Positions 24,612 through 31,510 of a stretch of 48,919 nt of DNA are shown one piece after another. Below the pieces are notes generated by a model. It was not told the DNA's origin, did not search any database, and was given only the letters and a program-made list of their open reading frames with translations. Where the stretch lies: contig JAFWIX010000006.1 in assembly GCA_017514665.1 (NCBI GenBank), forward strand, positions 1-48,919. Direction: 5' to 3'. Source of the DNA: Candidatus Saccharimonadota bacterium (lineage in GTDB: Bacteria; Patescibacteriota; Saccharimonadia; Saccharimonadales; Saccharimonadaceae). Position 1 is the first letter of the stretch; each line of letters opens with the position of its first letter. The translations under genes and the position numbers were made by a program.

Positions 24612-25181
24612 ATGATAGCTCATTTGAACGGTACAGTCGCTGAAAAATTCGCCAATTCGGTCATTGTTGATGTCAATGGCGTCGGTTACGAAGTTACCGT
24701 TTCGGCCCCCGATTTTGACAAATTAACCCTCGGCGACAAGATCAAACTTTATACTTATCATAATGTCCGCGAAACTGCTGAGGAACTTTATGGTTTTTCT
24801 AGCTTAGCTGCCAAGAAACTCTTTGAATTGTTAATTTCCGTGCAAGGCGTTGGCCCCAAAGCCGCCATTGCTATACTCTCATTGTCCAGCTCTGAAGAAG
24901 TCCGTAACGCCATTGCCAGCGCCGATGCTAGTTTTATTGCCAAGGCCTCTGGTGTAGGCAAAAAATCTGCCGAACGCGTTATCGTGGACCTCAAAGACAA
25001 AGTTGGCATTCCCACCCATTACGGCAACGCTCCTACTACTAATACTATCCAGCCCAATGATGAAGCCCTCGACGCCTTGATTGCTCTTGGTTTTCCACTT
25101 AAGGAAGCCACGGCTGCTTTGGAGAAAATCGATCCCAAATTGCCAGTTGCCGAACGCGTGAAATTAGCCTTGAAAAAATAA
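24612..25181 (+). CDS. ruvA: Holliday junction branch migration protein RuvA
   Basis: Binds four-way junctions and loads RuvB. The 189-residue protein has an N-terminal OB fold (1-62, starting MIAHLNGTVAEK), two helix-hairpin-helix motifs (SVQGVGPKAAIAIL about 77-90; ASGVGKKSAERVI about 112-124) and a C-terminal RuvB-binding domain III (about 140-189). Normal length. ruvB is not next to it; ruvC is 20 kb away with radA, so the ruv genes are dispersed. Confidence 0.95.
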   Translation: MIAHLNGTVAEKFANSVIVDVNGVGYEVTVSAPDFDKLTLGDKIKLYTYHNVRETAEELYGFSSLAAKKLFELLISVQGVGPKAAIAILSLSSSEEVRNAIASADASFIAKASGVGKKSAERVIVDLKDKVGIPTHYGNAPTTNTIQPNDEALDALIALGFPLKEATAALEKIDPKLPVAERVKLALKK

Positions 25182-25192
25182 GTTAACTGTGG

Positions 25193-25198
25193 TAAAAT
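25193..25198 (+). promoter_or_regulatory. rplS -10 box (TGG-TAAAAT)
   Basis: Extended -10 33 nt before the ATG. The leader of about 27 nt carries AAAGG 9 nt upstream of the start, so this is a leadered gene. Confidence 0.6.
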
Positions 25199-25231
25199 GA
25201 CTCTAATTGTCTAATACAAAGGTAAATTTTT

Positions 25232-25762
25232 ATGAGTTTTCAAATTTTAAAGCAAATCGGTGACGCCCAGAAGAAAAAAGCTGTTGTCGACGTCCGTTCC
25301 GGCGACACCGTCAAGGTCACCCAAAAGATCAAAGAAGGCGACAAAGAGCGTTTCCAGGTTTTTGAAGGCGTGGTCATCCGCACTGATCGCAAAAATTCCC
25401 ACACCGCTCGTATCACCGTACGCAAAATCGCTTCCGGTGTTGGTGTAGAGAAATCCTTCTTGATTCATTCACCCCTAGTAGAGAAGATTGTCGTCGTCAA
25501 ACGCGCCAAGGTTCGTCGCAAGAACCTTTCTTACTTGCGTGAGCGTTCTGGTAAATCCGCCCGCTTGGCCAGCAAGAATTTCGATCGTTTAGCTGTCAAT
25601 GACGTCACTGTACCAGAAGAACCCGCCGAAGAGGCTCCCGCCGAGGAAGCTCCTACTGAAGAAAAACCAGTCGAAGAAGCACCCGCCAAAGAAGAAAAGC
25701 CAGCAAAAGAAGAAAAGTCTGAAGCACCAAAAGAAGAAGTGCCCAAAGAAGAATCCAAATAA
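25232..25762 (+). CDS. rplS: 50S ribosomal protein L19 with long charged C-terminal tail
   Basis: Ribosomal protein at the 30S-50S interface. Residues 1-115 are standard L19 (GDTVKVTQKIKEGDKERFQV, FEGVVIR, FLIHSPLVEKIVV, VRRKNLSYLRERSGK). Residues about 128-176 add a low-complexity Pro/Ala/Glu/Lys tail of repeated EEAPAEE/KPAKEEK-type units that ordinary L19 lacks. The tail is in frame and ends cleanly. The stop overlaps the ATG of the RNase HII gene by 1 nt (TAATG), so the two are translationally coupled. L19 next to rnhB is a widely conserved order. Confidence 0.93.
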   Translation: MSFQILKQIGDAQKKKAVVDVRSGDTVKVTQKIKEGDKERFQVFEGVVIRTDRKNSHTARITVRKIASGVGVEKSFLIHSPLVEKIVVVKRAKVRRKNLSYLRERSGKSARLASKNFDRLAVNDVTVPEEPAEEAPAEEAPTEEKPVEEAPAKEEKPAKEEKSEAPKEEVPKEESK

Positions 25763-26688
25763 TGATTCTCGGCATCGATGAAGTTGGACGTGGCCCCTGG
25801 GCGGGGCCACTTGTTATTGGCGCCGTAATCCTAAAAGATTCTACAGTCACTTGGTGTCAAGAACTTACCGATAGTAAAAAACTCACCGCCAAGAAACGTC
25901 AAATTTTGAGTGACAAAATCACCAAAGAAGCCGCTGCTTCAGCGCTCGGCTGGGTATCAAGTAGGGAATTAGACAAATACGGCCTTGCTCAGTCACTCTG
26001 TCTCGCTACCCGTCGCGCTGTCAAACAAATTCTCGCTACTAAAATTCCTTTTGATGAAATCATTATCGACGGTACGATTAATTTTCTTGATGGCACGCCG
26101 CTCGAAGGTCGCGTCACTACTCTCAAAAAAGCCGACTCACTTATCAAAGAAGTTTCCGCTGCCAGCATCATCGCCAAAGTCGCCCGCGACGAATACATGA
26201 TTGATATCGCCACTCAGTATCCCGAGTATGGTTTTGAAAATCATGTTGGCTACGGCACCGCCCAGCACCGCGCCGCTCTTGAGCAATACGGCCCCTGTTC
26301 CGAGCACCGTACGTCCTTTAAACCTATCCAGAAAAACGTTGTAAAAAATACAACAAAAATTGGCAACAAGGCCGAAGACATTGTCGCCGACCACCTTGTA
26401 AACCAGGGTCATCGCATTCTCGCCCGCAATCACAAAACCAAATTCTACGAAATTGACATCATCAGCATCAAGGACAAAGACATTTATTTTACCGAAGTTA
26501 AATATCGCAAATCTTCCTTTCGCGGTACACCGCTTGATCAAATCACTACTAAAAAGCAGCAGCAAATGCGTTTTGCCGCGGAAGCCTTTCTCAAATATCA
26601 ACCATATCTCAAATCTCTGAGTCCCCATCTCGCCGTCGCTGCTGTTTCTGGCCCCGATTTTCACCTTGGCACTTGGTTTGCTATTTAA
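25762..26688 (+). CDS. rnhB: RNase HII fused to YraN (UPF0102) nuclease-like domain
   Basis: RNase HII removes RNA, including single ribonucleotides, from RNA-DNA hybrids. Residues 1-195 are RNase HII: catalytic GIDEVGRG with D6 and E7, LTDSKKLTAKKR, IIDGTINFL and KADSLIKEVSAASIIAKVARD. After a short linker (about 190-205, QKNVVKNTTK) comes a complete YraN domain (about 206-308). It has the endonuclease-like motifs GNKAEDIVADHLVNQG, NHKTKFYEIDIIS and YFTEVKYRKSSFRGTPLDQI. In most bacteria rnhB and yraN are separate neighbours after rplS; here they form one 308-residue protein. YraN function is uncertain (Holliday-junction or repair nuclease suggested). Confidence 0.92.
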   Translation: MILGIDEVGRGPWAGPLVIGAVILKDSTVTWCQELTDSKKLTAKKRQILSDKITKEAAASALGWVSSRELDKYGLAQSLCLATRRAVKQILATKIPFDEIIIDGTINFLDGTPLEGRVTTLKKADSLIKEVSAASIIAKVARDEYMIDIATQYPEYGFENHVGYGTAQHRAALEQYGPCSEHRTSFKPIQKNVVKNTTKIGNKAEDIVADHLVNQGHRILARNHKTKFYEIDIISIKDKDIYFTEVKYRKSSFRGTPLDQITTKKQQQMRFAAEAFLKYQPYLKSLSPHLAVAAVSGPDFHLGTWFAI

Positions 26689-26761
26689 TGCTCCAAAATT
26701 ATCGACAAGATATCGTCATTTTGATAAGATATACTTAAGCATCATCAACAAGGAACAGTTT

Positions 26762-27457
26762 ATGGAATCACAAAATCAATCACCAACACCACCACAAGAC
26801 CGGCCACAAAGTCAACTAATCGTACCAGAACCCGCGACCGAAACTCCGGTTAATCCGGCAACTAATCCAACCCCACCACCAACCCCAAAATGCAAGCATT
26901 TGCCTATAATCATAGTTTTAGCAGTCGTCGCTACTGGCGCTCTTGCTTTTGGCGGACTTGAACTGTCGCAAAATATTTCTTTGAACAAAGAAAATGAAGA
27001 ATTAAGGCTAGCCTCTCAAGAATCAGCAAAAAATAACGCTCAAAAAGAAAAGCAAGAAAGCGAAAAAATATTAGAATACAAATACACTGACGAGGCCACT
27101 CCGCCGACTACGTATAAAATAAAATTAAATTTTGATACTAAAGAACTATATGCCTACGAATATGAAAGCTGTAGTGCCGTTGACTGTGAAGGTAGTGAAT
27201 CGGCAAACACTGTAATATTAACAGATAATGAGATAGAAAAGATCCGAACTATTACAGAAACAGCCGGTTATAACAAAGGACATTTATCGTCTGCACTTTG
27301 CTCCCTAGTACTCGACACAAAGATTTTCACTACGGCGGATGAAGAGGAGGGGTCCTACGAAGCCGAATACGATTTAGATGGCGACGGAACCATCACATAT
27401 CGTGAATTTGGCAATAAATTCCTCAATTCGATTATTGAGGACCTGAACGATAGTTAA
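26762..27457 (+). CDS. Membrane-anchored protein with EF-hand-like calcium loop
   Basis: 231 residues from ATG 26762, chosen because AAGGAACAG lies just upstream; a longer frame from 26666 overlaps the preceding gene. Order: Pro/Gln-rich N-terminal tail (1-43), TM (about 47-68), coiled-coil-like Lys/Glu-rich stretch (about 73-105) and an extracellular domain with three Cys. Near the C-terminus is a textbook EF-hand loop DLDGDGTITYRE at about 204-215 (Asp at 1, 3 and 5, Gly6, Ile8, Glu12). No family recognised. Calcium binding is inferred from the loop alone. Confidence 0.75.
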   Translation: MESQNQSPTPPQDRPQSQLIVPEPATETPVNPATNPTPPPTPKCKHLPIIIVLAVVATGALAFGGLELSQNISLNKENEELRLASQESAKNNAQKEKQESEKILEYKYTDEATPPTTYKIKLNFDTKELYAYEYESCSAVDCEGSESANTVILTDNEIEKIRTITETAGYNKGHLSSALCSLVLDTKIFTTADEEEGSYEAEYDLDGDGTITYREFGNKFLNSIIEDLNDS

Positions 27458-27467
27458 ACGTTCGTGA

Positions 27468-27473
27468 TATAAT
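27468..27473 (+). promoter_or_regulatory. HD-hydrolase gene -10 box, leaderless geometry
   Basis: TGA-TATAAT, then AGACAT, then ATG 27480. Confidence 0.7.
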
Positions 27474-27479
27474 AGACAT

Positions 27480-28199
27480 ATGGACAAATACCGCGACTTC
27501 TTTCATGAATACGTAGCCGGATACGACACGGAATCCGCGTCAATTTGGCGCAAACACGAACACACTATTAGGGTTGCCGATAACTGCAGGGCTCTTGCTG
27601 CGGACCTTAAATTTAACGCTTTCAATACTGATCTCGCCGAGCTAATTGGCCTATTTCACGACATCGGTCGTTTTGAACAATGGCGCGTTTATCAAAGTTT
27701 TTCGGACGACAAAACCATTGATCATGCCGATTTGAGTGTCAAAATTGTCAAAGACAATGGTATTTTGGCCGAACATCCAGATTTTGAGCTCTTTTGCACA
27801 GCAATTTTTTATCACAATAAATTCAAGATTAGCCCCAAAATCACTGATGATCGCGCGCTAACTTTTTGCAAACTTATTCGCGACGCTGACAAACTTGACA
27901 TTATTCGCGAATTCGTCACCGGAGATTTACAATTACCGCAAGACGGTGAGACTTATAGCATCAAGGCTCTCAATGAAATTGCTGCTCACAAACTGCTCAA
28001 CCGCAAAATCCACGTCAATACCAACGACGTCAACTTGACCGCACTCGCGCTTTTTAACGATATTTATTTTGATTACACCAAGCGTTGCATTCGCGAAGAA
28101 TTTCTCATTGAAAAAATCGTCGAACTTTATATTAAGTCCGACCCATCACAAACCAACCTTTTCCGTCAACTCGAAAGGTTTATCAAAGAACAATACTAA
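27480..28199 (+). CDS. HD-domain phosphohydrolase
   Basis: 239 residues. Metal-binding HD motif: HEHTIRVADNC (about 26-36), GLFHDIGRFEQW with H60-D61, YHNKFK (about 115) and the distal RDADKLDII (about 138). This is the HDc superfamily of metal-dependent phosphohydrolases acting on nucleotides or signalling nucleotides; substrate cannot be assigned. It has its own promoter and no Shine-Dalgarno. The stop overlaps the stop of a small convergent gene by 4 nt. Confidence 0.88.
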   Translation: MDKYRDFFHEYVAGYDTESASIWRKHEHTIRVADNCRALAADLKFNAFNTDLAELIGLFHDIGRFEQWRVYQSFSDDKTIDHADLSVKIVKDNGILAEHPDFELFCTAIFYHNKFKISPKITDDRALTFCKLIRDADKLDIIREFVTGDLQLPQDGETYSIKALNEIAAHKLLNRKIHVNTNDVNLTALALFNDIYFDYTKRCIREEFLIEKIVELYIKSDPSQTNLFRQLERFIKEQY

Positions 28200-28369
28200 T
28201 TATTTTGCAAATATTTATTGACGTCTTTTTTATCCATCCAGCCATCACCACGCATCTGCTCGGCATCACCAGAAACATCTTGTATTGCTATCACTGCCAC
28301 TATCGCAATTGCTGCCACTACCATTAAGAAAATCACAACAAACAGTTTATTTTTTGTTTTCTTTTCCAT
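28196..28369 (-). CDS. Small single-pass membrane protein
   Basis: 57 residues starting MEKKTKNKLFVV, then a hydrophobic segment at about 9-30, then an acidic tail. The start at 28369 is chosen because TGT-TATAAT ends 6 nt upstream on the minus strand; a 6-residue longer version starting at 28387 would begin upstream of that box. The C-terminal tail GWMDKKDVNKYLQ could face outside. Function unknown. The promoter geometry shared with known genes is the main argument that it is real. Confidence 0.65.
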   Translation of the reverse strand: MEKKTKNKLFVVIFLMVVAAIAIVAVIAIQDVSGDAEQMRGDGWMDKKDVNKYLQNN

Positions 28370-28375
28370 ATTCCA

Positions 28376-28381
28376 ATTATA
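28376..28381 (-). promoter_or_regulatory. -10 box that fixes the small membrane protein start
   Basis: TGT-TATAAT on the minus strand, then TGGAAT, then ATG 28369. Confidence 0.65.
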
Positions 28382-28406
28382 ACACAATCTTTATCACAGT
28401 GGAGTA

Positions 28407-28434
28407 TTGACTTTTTAAATATTTGTGATATAAT
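28407..28434 (+). promoter_or_regulatory. Promoter of the 28540 gene (TTGACT-16-TATAAT)
   Basis: -35 TTGACT 28407-28412, 16-nt spacer, TGA-TATAAT at 28426-28434. It drives an unusually long leader of about 100 nt. Confidence 0.65.
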
Positions 28435-28441
28435 AAAAAAG

Positions 28442-28463
28442 TTGGGCATCTTGCCTAATTTTT
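28442..28463 (+). terminator. Terminator-like hairpin at the start of the 28540 leader
   Basis: TTGGGCA / TGCCTAA 7-bp stem (one G-T pair) with loop TCT, followed by five T. It begins at the predicted transcription start and precedes 77 nt of further leader, so it may be an attenuator or yield a very short RNA. Confidence 0.5.
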
Positions 28464-28539
28464 AATTGTAAGCACCTTAAGTATTTGGCATTTTGATTAG
28501 TTATTGATACAGTTTTTTCTTTTATTAGGAGGGATTATT

Positions 28540-28968
28540 ATGGAAGATAGAGCTATTGTAAAAAACTGGACGCTAGCGTTTAACGCGTTACATGGCGTCA
28601 AAAACCGGGATGAGTGCGCAATGATGTTAAGCCAATTATTTATGGTTCCTGACGGTAGCAGGATAGAGATGCCGGGGGTGTGTTTTCTCTCTGGCAAAGT
28701 CTCTTGCAAAGATGGCTACGAGGATGGCAACACAATAATGACGTCTTTTATTAAAAGTGTCGAAAAAATCAATGCTGATGACATTTGTTTCACGACAGCA
28801 TCAAACGAGAATAAGTATTACTGTTCTTTTACTGATAGCTGCCCAGAGATGAGACGACTTTTAAAAGATGTAATCAAAGGTAAGACCAAAGAACCCGGTT
28901 TCTACCTGAACAAGGTGCTTTATGATTATAATTTTATAATCAAGCCATCTTGGGCGAAGTACATTTAA
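28540..28968 (+). CDS. Hypothetical cytosolic protein
   Basis: 142 residues from ATG 28540, behind a strong AGGAGGGATTATT site; a longer frame from 28504 would place the ribosome binding site inside the gene. No signal peptide or membrane segment. It contains six cysteines, including MPGVCFLSGKVSCKDG and FTDSCPEM, but no recognisable zinc pattern. No family recognised. It is expressed from a leadered promoter with a terminator-like hairpin and ends in a strong terminator, so it is a stand-alone regulated gene. Confidence 0.7.
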   Translation: MEDRAIVKNWTLAFNALHGVKNRDECAMMLSQLFMVPDGSRIEMPGVCFLSGKVSCKDGYEDGNTIMTSFIKSVEKINADDICFTTASNENKYYCSFTDSCPEMRRLLKDVIKGKTKEPGFYLNKVLYDYNFIIKPSWAKYI

Positions 28969-29217
28969 AGACAAAAGCTCTGGTGACCAGCCGGGGCTTT
29001 TCTCATGGTTGCGTTGTTGTTTGTACGGTGTTTCTGGTTCAGAATGCTTACGCTCTTGTTTGATCCTTTCTCTCGCTTTTGCTTTCTGTAAAGCATGATT
29101 CGTAAAAGCCGCCGTAGATTCGGCTTCGTTGTCCAGCAAGCTCTCCCAGTCATTTTCAAGCTCAGTATCAGCAGTATCTTTATTTAAGTTTGCATTTTTG
29201 ATATTACCGTCAATCAT
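28861..29217 (-). CDS. Hypothetical small charged protein
   Basis: 118 residues, very polar (many Glu, Lys, Asn, Gln), with a likely helical stretch ALQKAKARERIKQERKH. TGA-TATAAT ends exactly 6 nt before the ATG at 29217, matching verified genes in the window; this is the best evidence that it is expressed. The last 35 or so codons run through the terminator and over the end of the convergent gene, so the C-terminus (WLDYKIIIIKHL...) may be fortuitous. No family recognised. Confidence 0.55.
   Translation of the reverse strand: MIDGNIKNANLNKDTADTELENDWESLLDNEAESTAAFTNHALQKAKARERIKQERKHSEPETPYKQQRNHEKSPGWSPELLSLNVLRPRWLDYKIIIIKHLVQVETGFFGLTFDYIF
28973..29001 (+). terminator. Intrinsic terminator of the 28540 gene
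   Basis: AAAAGCTCTGG / CCGGGGCTTTT, 11 bp with two G-T pairs, loop TGACCAG, T residues within the 3' arm. It also lies inside the C-terminal coding region of the convergent minus-strand gene. Confidence 0.75.
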
Positions 29218-29223
29218 AAATAT

Positions 29224-29229
29224 ATTATA
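29224..29229 (-). promoter_or_regulatory. -10 box of the 29217 gene, leaderless geometry
   Basis: TGA-TATAAT on the minus strand, then ATATTT, then ATG 29217. Confidence 0.65.
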
Positions 29230-29264
29230 TCATAAGCGCAATTATTATATCCAGGGGTCATTCA

Positions 29265-29624
29265 TTAAGATTCAAATAGATTTTCGTCCAAAAGTGGAGT
29301 TATTTCGGTCGCTGGCTCCTCGTAAGGGTGCGCTTTTCTTAATGCAGAAATAACGCTCTTAGCTTTATTGATGTCGCAAACGACTTCTAACTTTTCCTCA
29401 TCAACAAAGTTTAATTGATTTTTATCCCCAACGTACGGATTTGCTTTTTCATTTGGCCTAAAAGTCCCTGCCACTTTATATGAATTAGAGCAACAATCAT
29501 AGTCTCCAATTATTCCGGCGCCAGCTTCGCACATAGCGTTTCTTATCTCCGCTATATTTTCGCTTGGCGCCGCTACGCTGATTTTGACTTTCTCGATATT
29601 AATAGTTAATTTTTTATTATTCAT
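29265..29624 (-). CDS. Stand-alone NIF3/YqfO-type CutA-like domain protein
   Basis: 119 residues. It resembles the domain inserted in YqfO-type NIF3 proteins, here encoded alone: ISVAAPSENIAEIRNAMCEA, then GDYDCCSNSYKVAGTFRPNE, NPYVGDKNQL and the typical KAHPYEEPATEI. Such domains have a ferredoxin-like, CutA-related trimeric fold; function is unknown. It starts 6 nt after a TATAAT box and is divergent from ychF. Confidence 0.8.
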   Translation of the reverse strand: MNNKKLTINIEKVKISVAAPSENIAEIRNAMCEAGAGIIGDYDCCSNSYKVAGTFRPNEKANPYVGDKNQLNFVDEEKLEVVCDINKAKSVISALRKAHPYEEPATEITPLLDENLFES

Positions 29625-29630
29625 ATTTAT

Positions 29631-29636
29631 ATTATA
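29631..29636 (-). promoter_or_regulatory. NIF3-domain gene -10 box, leaderless geometry
   Basis: TATAAT on the minus strand, then ATAAAT, then ATG 29624. This one lacks the upstream TG. Confidence 0.6.
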
Positions 29637-29649
29637 TATTAAATTATGC

Positions 29650-29655
29650 TATAAT
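29650..29655 (+). promoter_or_regulatory. ychF extended -10 box
   Basis: TGC-TATAAT, 32 nt before the TTG start at 29688. The leader carries AGAAAGG. Confidence 0.65.
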
Positions 29656-29687
29656 CATACCTATAATAACAGATAGAAAGGTTGGTT

Positions 29688-30752
29688 TTGAACTTAAAGA
29701 TTGGAATCATCGGCTTACCAAATGTAGGGAAATCGACGCTTTTTAATGCGCTGACTAATGCTGGTGCGCTCGCCGCCAACTATCCCTTTGCTACCATTGA
29801 GCCAAACGTCGGTATCGTGCCGGTACCTGACGAACGTCTCGATGTGTTAGCCAAAATGTACGATACCGAAAAAGTTGTTCCAGCCACCGTCGAATTTGTC
29901 GATATCGCCGGACTAGTCGCTGGTGCCAGTAAGGGTGAGGGTCTCGGCAATAAATTCCTCGCTCACATCCGCGAATGTCAAGCCGTTTGCCATGTAGTGC
30001 GCGCTTTCAAAGATGACGACGTGGTACGTGCCGACAACCAAATCGTACAAGACATTATTAAGCAAGCTAAGGATGATATCGATATTATTAATCTCGAACT
30101 TCAACTTGCCGACGAAGAAACCAAGGCCAAGATTGAGGCTAAACGCAAAAAATCCCCTGAAGACGAGCACGTTCCTTACCTCACCGACAAACCCGTCATC
30201 TACATGTTCAACGTCGACGAAGCCGGTCTCACCGACAAGAAATTGCAAGCTGAGCTAAAAAAAGTAGTGAGCGAAAGGGGTGGCGCCGCTTGGGGGGCCC
30301 CCACAAGCGATAGCGCAGTGGGGGAAAATGCGGCGACAGGACCCCGTATTGTACCCGCTATCTTTGTGAACGCTAAGCTTGAAGAAGAAATGTCCGGCAT
30401 GGACAGAGCTGAGCGCAAAGAATTCCTCGAAAGCTACGGCGTTGAACACGATGCACTAGAAGAACTTATTAAAGCCGCCTACCAAACTCTTGGTCTCCAA
30501 TCTTTCCTTACTGCTGGCAAAAAAGAAGTCCGCGCCTGGACCATCAAAAAAGGCGCCACCGCTCCCGAGGCTGCCGGTACCATTCATACCGATTTCGAAC
30601 GTGGCTTCATCGCTGCTCAAGTTTGTAACTACGACGACCTCAAGCGTCTCGGTTCCGAAAGGGCTGTCAAAGAAGCTGGTCTTCTCCGCACCGAAGGCAA
30701 AACCTACGTCATGCAAGAAGGTGATGTTGTTGAATTTAAATTTAATGTCTAA
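29688..30752 (+). CDS. ychF: Ribosome-associated ATPase YchF (OLA1 family), with in-frame palindromic insert
   Basis: Universally conserved TRAFAC P-loop ATPase associated with ribosomes and stress. 354 residues from TTG 29688 (MNLKIGIIGLPNVGKST), 6 nt after AAAGG; a TTG two codons earlier overlaps the spacer. G1 is GLPNVGKST, G3 is DIAGLVAGASKGEGLGN, and the specificity loop NVDE is typical of YchF. A C-terminal TGS domain ends in MQEGDVVEFKFNV. About 23 residues (GGAAWGAPTSDSAV and following) sit between VVSERG and IVPAIFVNAK, where the family has only a few. The DNA of this insert is a GC-rich palindrome (see the repeat entry). Confidence 0.93.
   Translation: MNLKIGIIGLPNVGKSTLFNALTNAGALAANYPFATIEPNVGIVPVPDERLDVLAKMYDTEKVVPATVEFVDIAGLVAGASKGEGLGNKFLAHIRECQAVCHVVRAFKDDDVVRADNQIVQDIIKQAKDDIDIINLELQLADEETKAKIEAKRKKSPEDEHVPYLTDKPVIYMFNVDEAGLTDKKLQAELKKVVSERGGAAWGAPTSDSAVGENAATGPRIVPAIFVNAKLEEEMSGMDRAERKEFLESYGVEHDALEELIKAAYQTLGLQSFLTAGKKEVRAWTIKKGATAPEAAGTIHTDFERGFIAAQVCNYDDLKRLGSERAVKEAGLLRTEGKTYVMQEGDVVEFKFNV
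30277..30345. repeat. GC-rich palindromic element inserted in frame in ychF
   Basis: Three nested inverted pairs: GGGGT (30277-30281) with ACCCC (30341-30345), CGCCGC (30284-30289) with GCGGCG (30330-30335), and CCCCCAC (30298-30304) with GTGGGGG (30318-30324). The length is about 69 bp, a multiple of three, and the frame stays open. Composition is much more GC-rich than the gene around it. It behaves like a Rickettsia-palindromic-element type insertion, though no relation to those is claimed. Confidence 0.7.
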
Positions 30753-30781
30753 TTTAGAATCGCTCTTCATCAAAAAAGTGT

Positions 30782-30787
30782 TATAAT
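30782..30787 (+). promoter_or_regulatory. Rhodanese gene -10 box, leaderless geometry
   Basis: TGT-TATAAT, then AGACTT, then ATG 30794. Confidence 0.7.
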
Positions 30788-30793
30788 AGACTT

Positions 30794-31510
30794 ATGGTAA
30801 ATAAGTCAAAAATTCATTGTAATCAAAATTGTAATGTCACTTTTAAAATTCTCACTGGTATCGTTATCGCGTTAGTGGTGTTTGCGCTGGGGCTTGGTAT
30901 TGGCCAGGTATTCCGCCCAGCTATTAGCCCTCTTCCAGCTGCCGAAGCTGGCACTGGCGAACGTGGCGCCCAATTTGGTGTTGATGCTAATATCAACGAA
31001 GCCACTATCGACAATTATCTTGGTCGCAGCGACAGCGTTTATCGCGACATGCGCATGCTTGAAGACCCAGCCGATTACGCCGCGATTGGTGGCGACTCTT
31101 ATCTCAGCGGCTATGTAGAAGGTTTTGAAGTCGTCTCTTATCCGTATCTCGTTAATGTCACCGGCCTGCCCGAAGCGGTCGGCAAAAGTTACACCGGCCC
31201 CACTCTCTTCACTATCAATAAAGATGGTTCCTACACTGCAAATTACCAAGAATCCATGTCAATCCTCGAAGATTTATTTCCCAAAGATAAAAATATTTTC
31301 TTGATGTGTGGTGGTGCTGGTTACGCCGGCCAGACCAAAGATTTGCTCACCAAGCTCGGTTGGGATGCTAGCAAAATTTACAATGTCGGTGGTTACTGGT
31401 TCTATGAAGGCGAACATAACGTCACGGTCAAAAATGACGACGGCACTTATGCTTTCTGGAAGATTCCGTATCATTCCATTGATTTTGCAACTTTAACTTC
31501 AGTTAAATAA
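30794..31510 (+). CDS. Membrane-anchored extracytoplasmic rhodanese-like protein
   Basis: 238 residues. TM about 18-38, then an exported domain with the rhodanese pattern: VYRDMRMLEDPADYA (about 82-96), a GYVEGFEVVSYPYL region matching the GHIxGAxxip block, and the active-site loop MCGGAGYAGQ with Cys172. The loop is followed by LTKLGWDASKIYNVGGYWFYEG, a standard rhodanese end. The loop lacks the usual final Arg/Lys (CxxGxR), so sulfurtransferase activity is uncertain. It is first of a three-gene run of exported proteins (thioredoxin-like next, HNH nuclease third). Confidence 0.82.
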   Translation: MVNKSKIHCNQNCNVTFKILTGIVIALVVFALGLGIGQVFRPAISPLPAAEAGTGERGAQFGVDANINEATIDNYLGRSDSVYRDMRMLEDPADYAAIGGDSYLSGYVEGFEVVSYPYLVNVTGLPEAVGKSYTGPTLFTINKDGSYTANYQESMSILEDLFPKDKNIFLMCGGAGYAGQTKDLLTKLGWDASKIYNVGGYWFYEGEHNVTVKNDDGTYAFWKIPYHSIDFATLTSVK

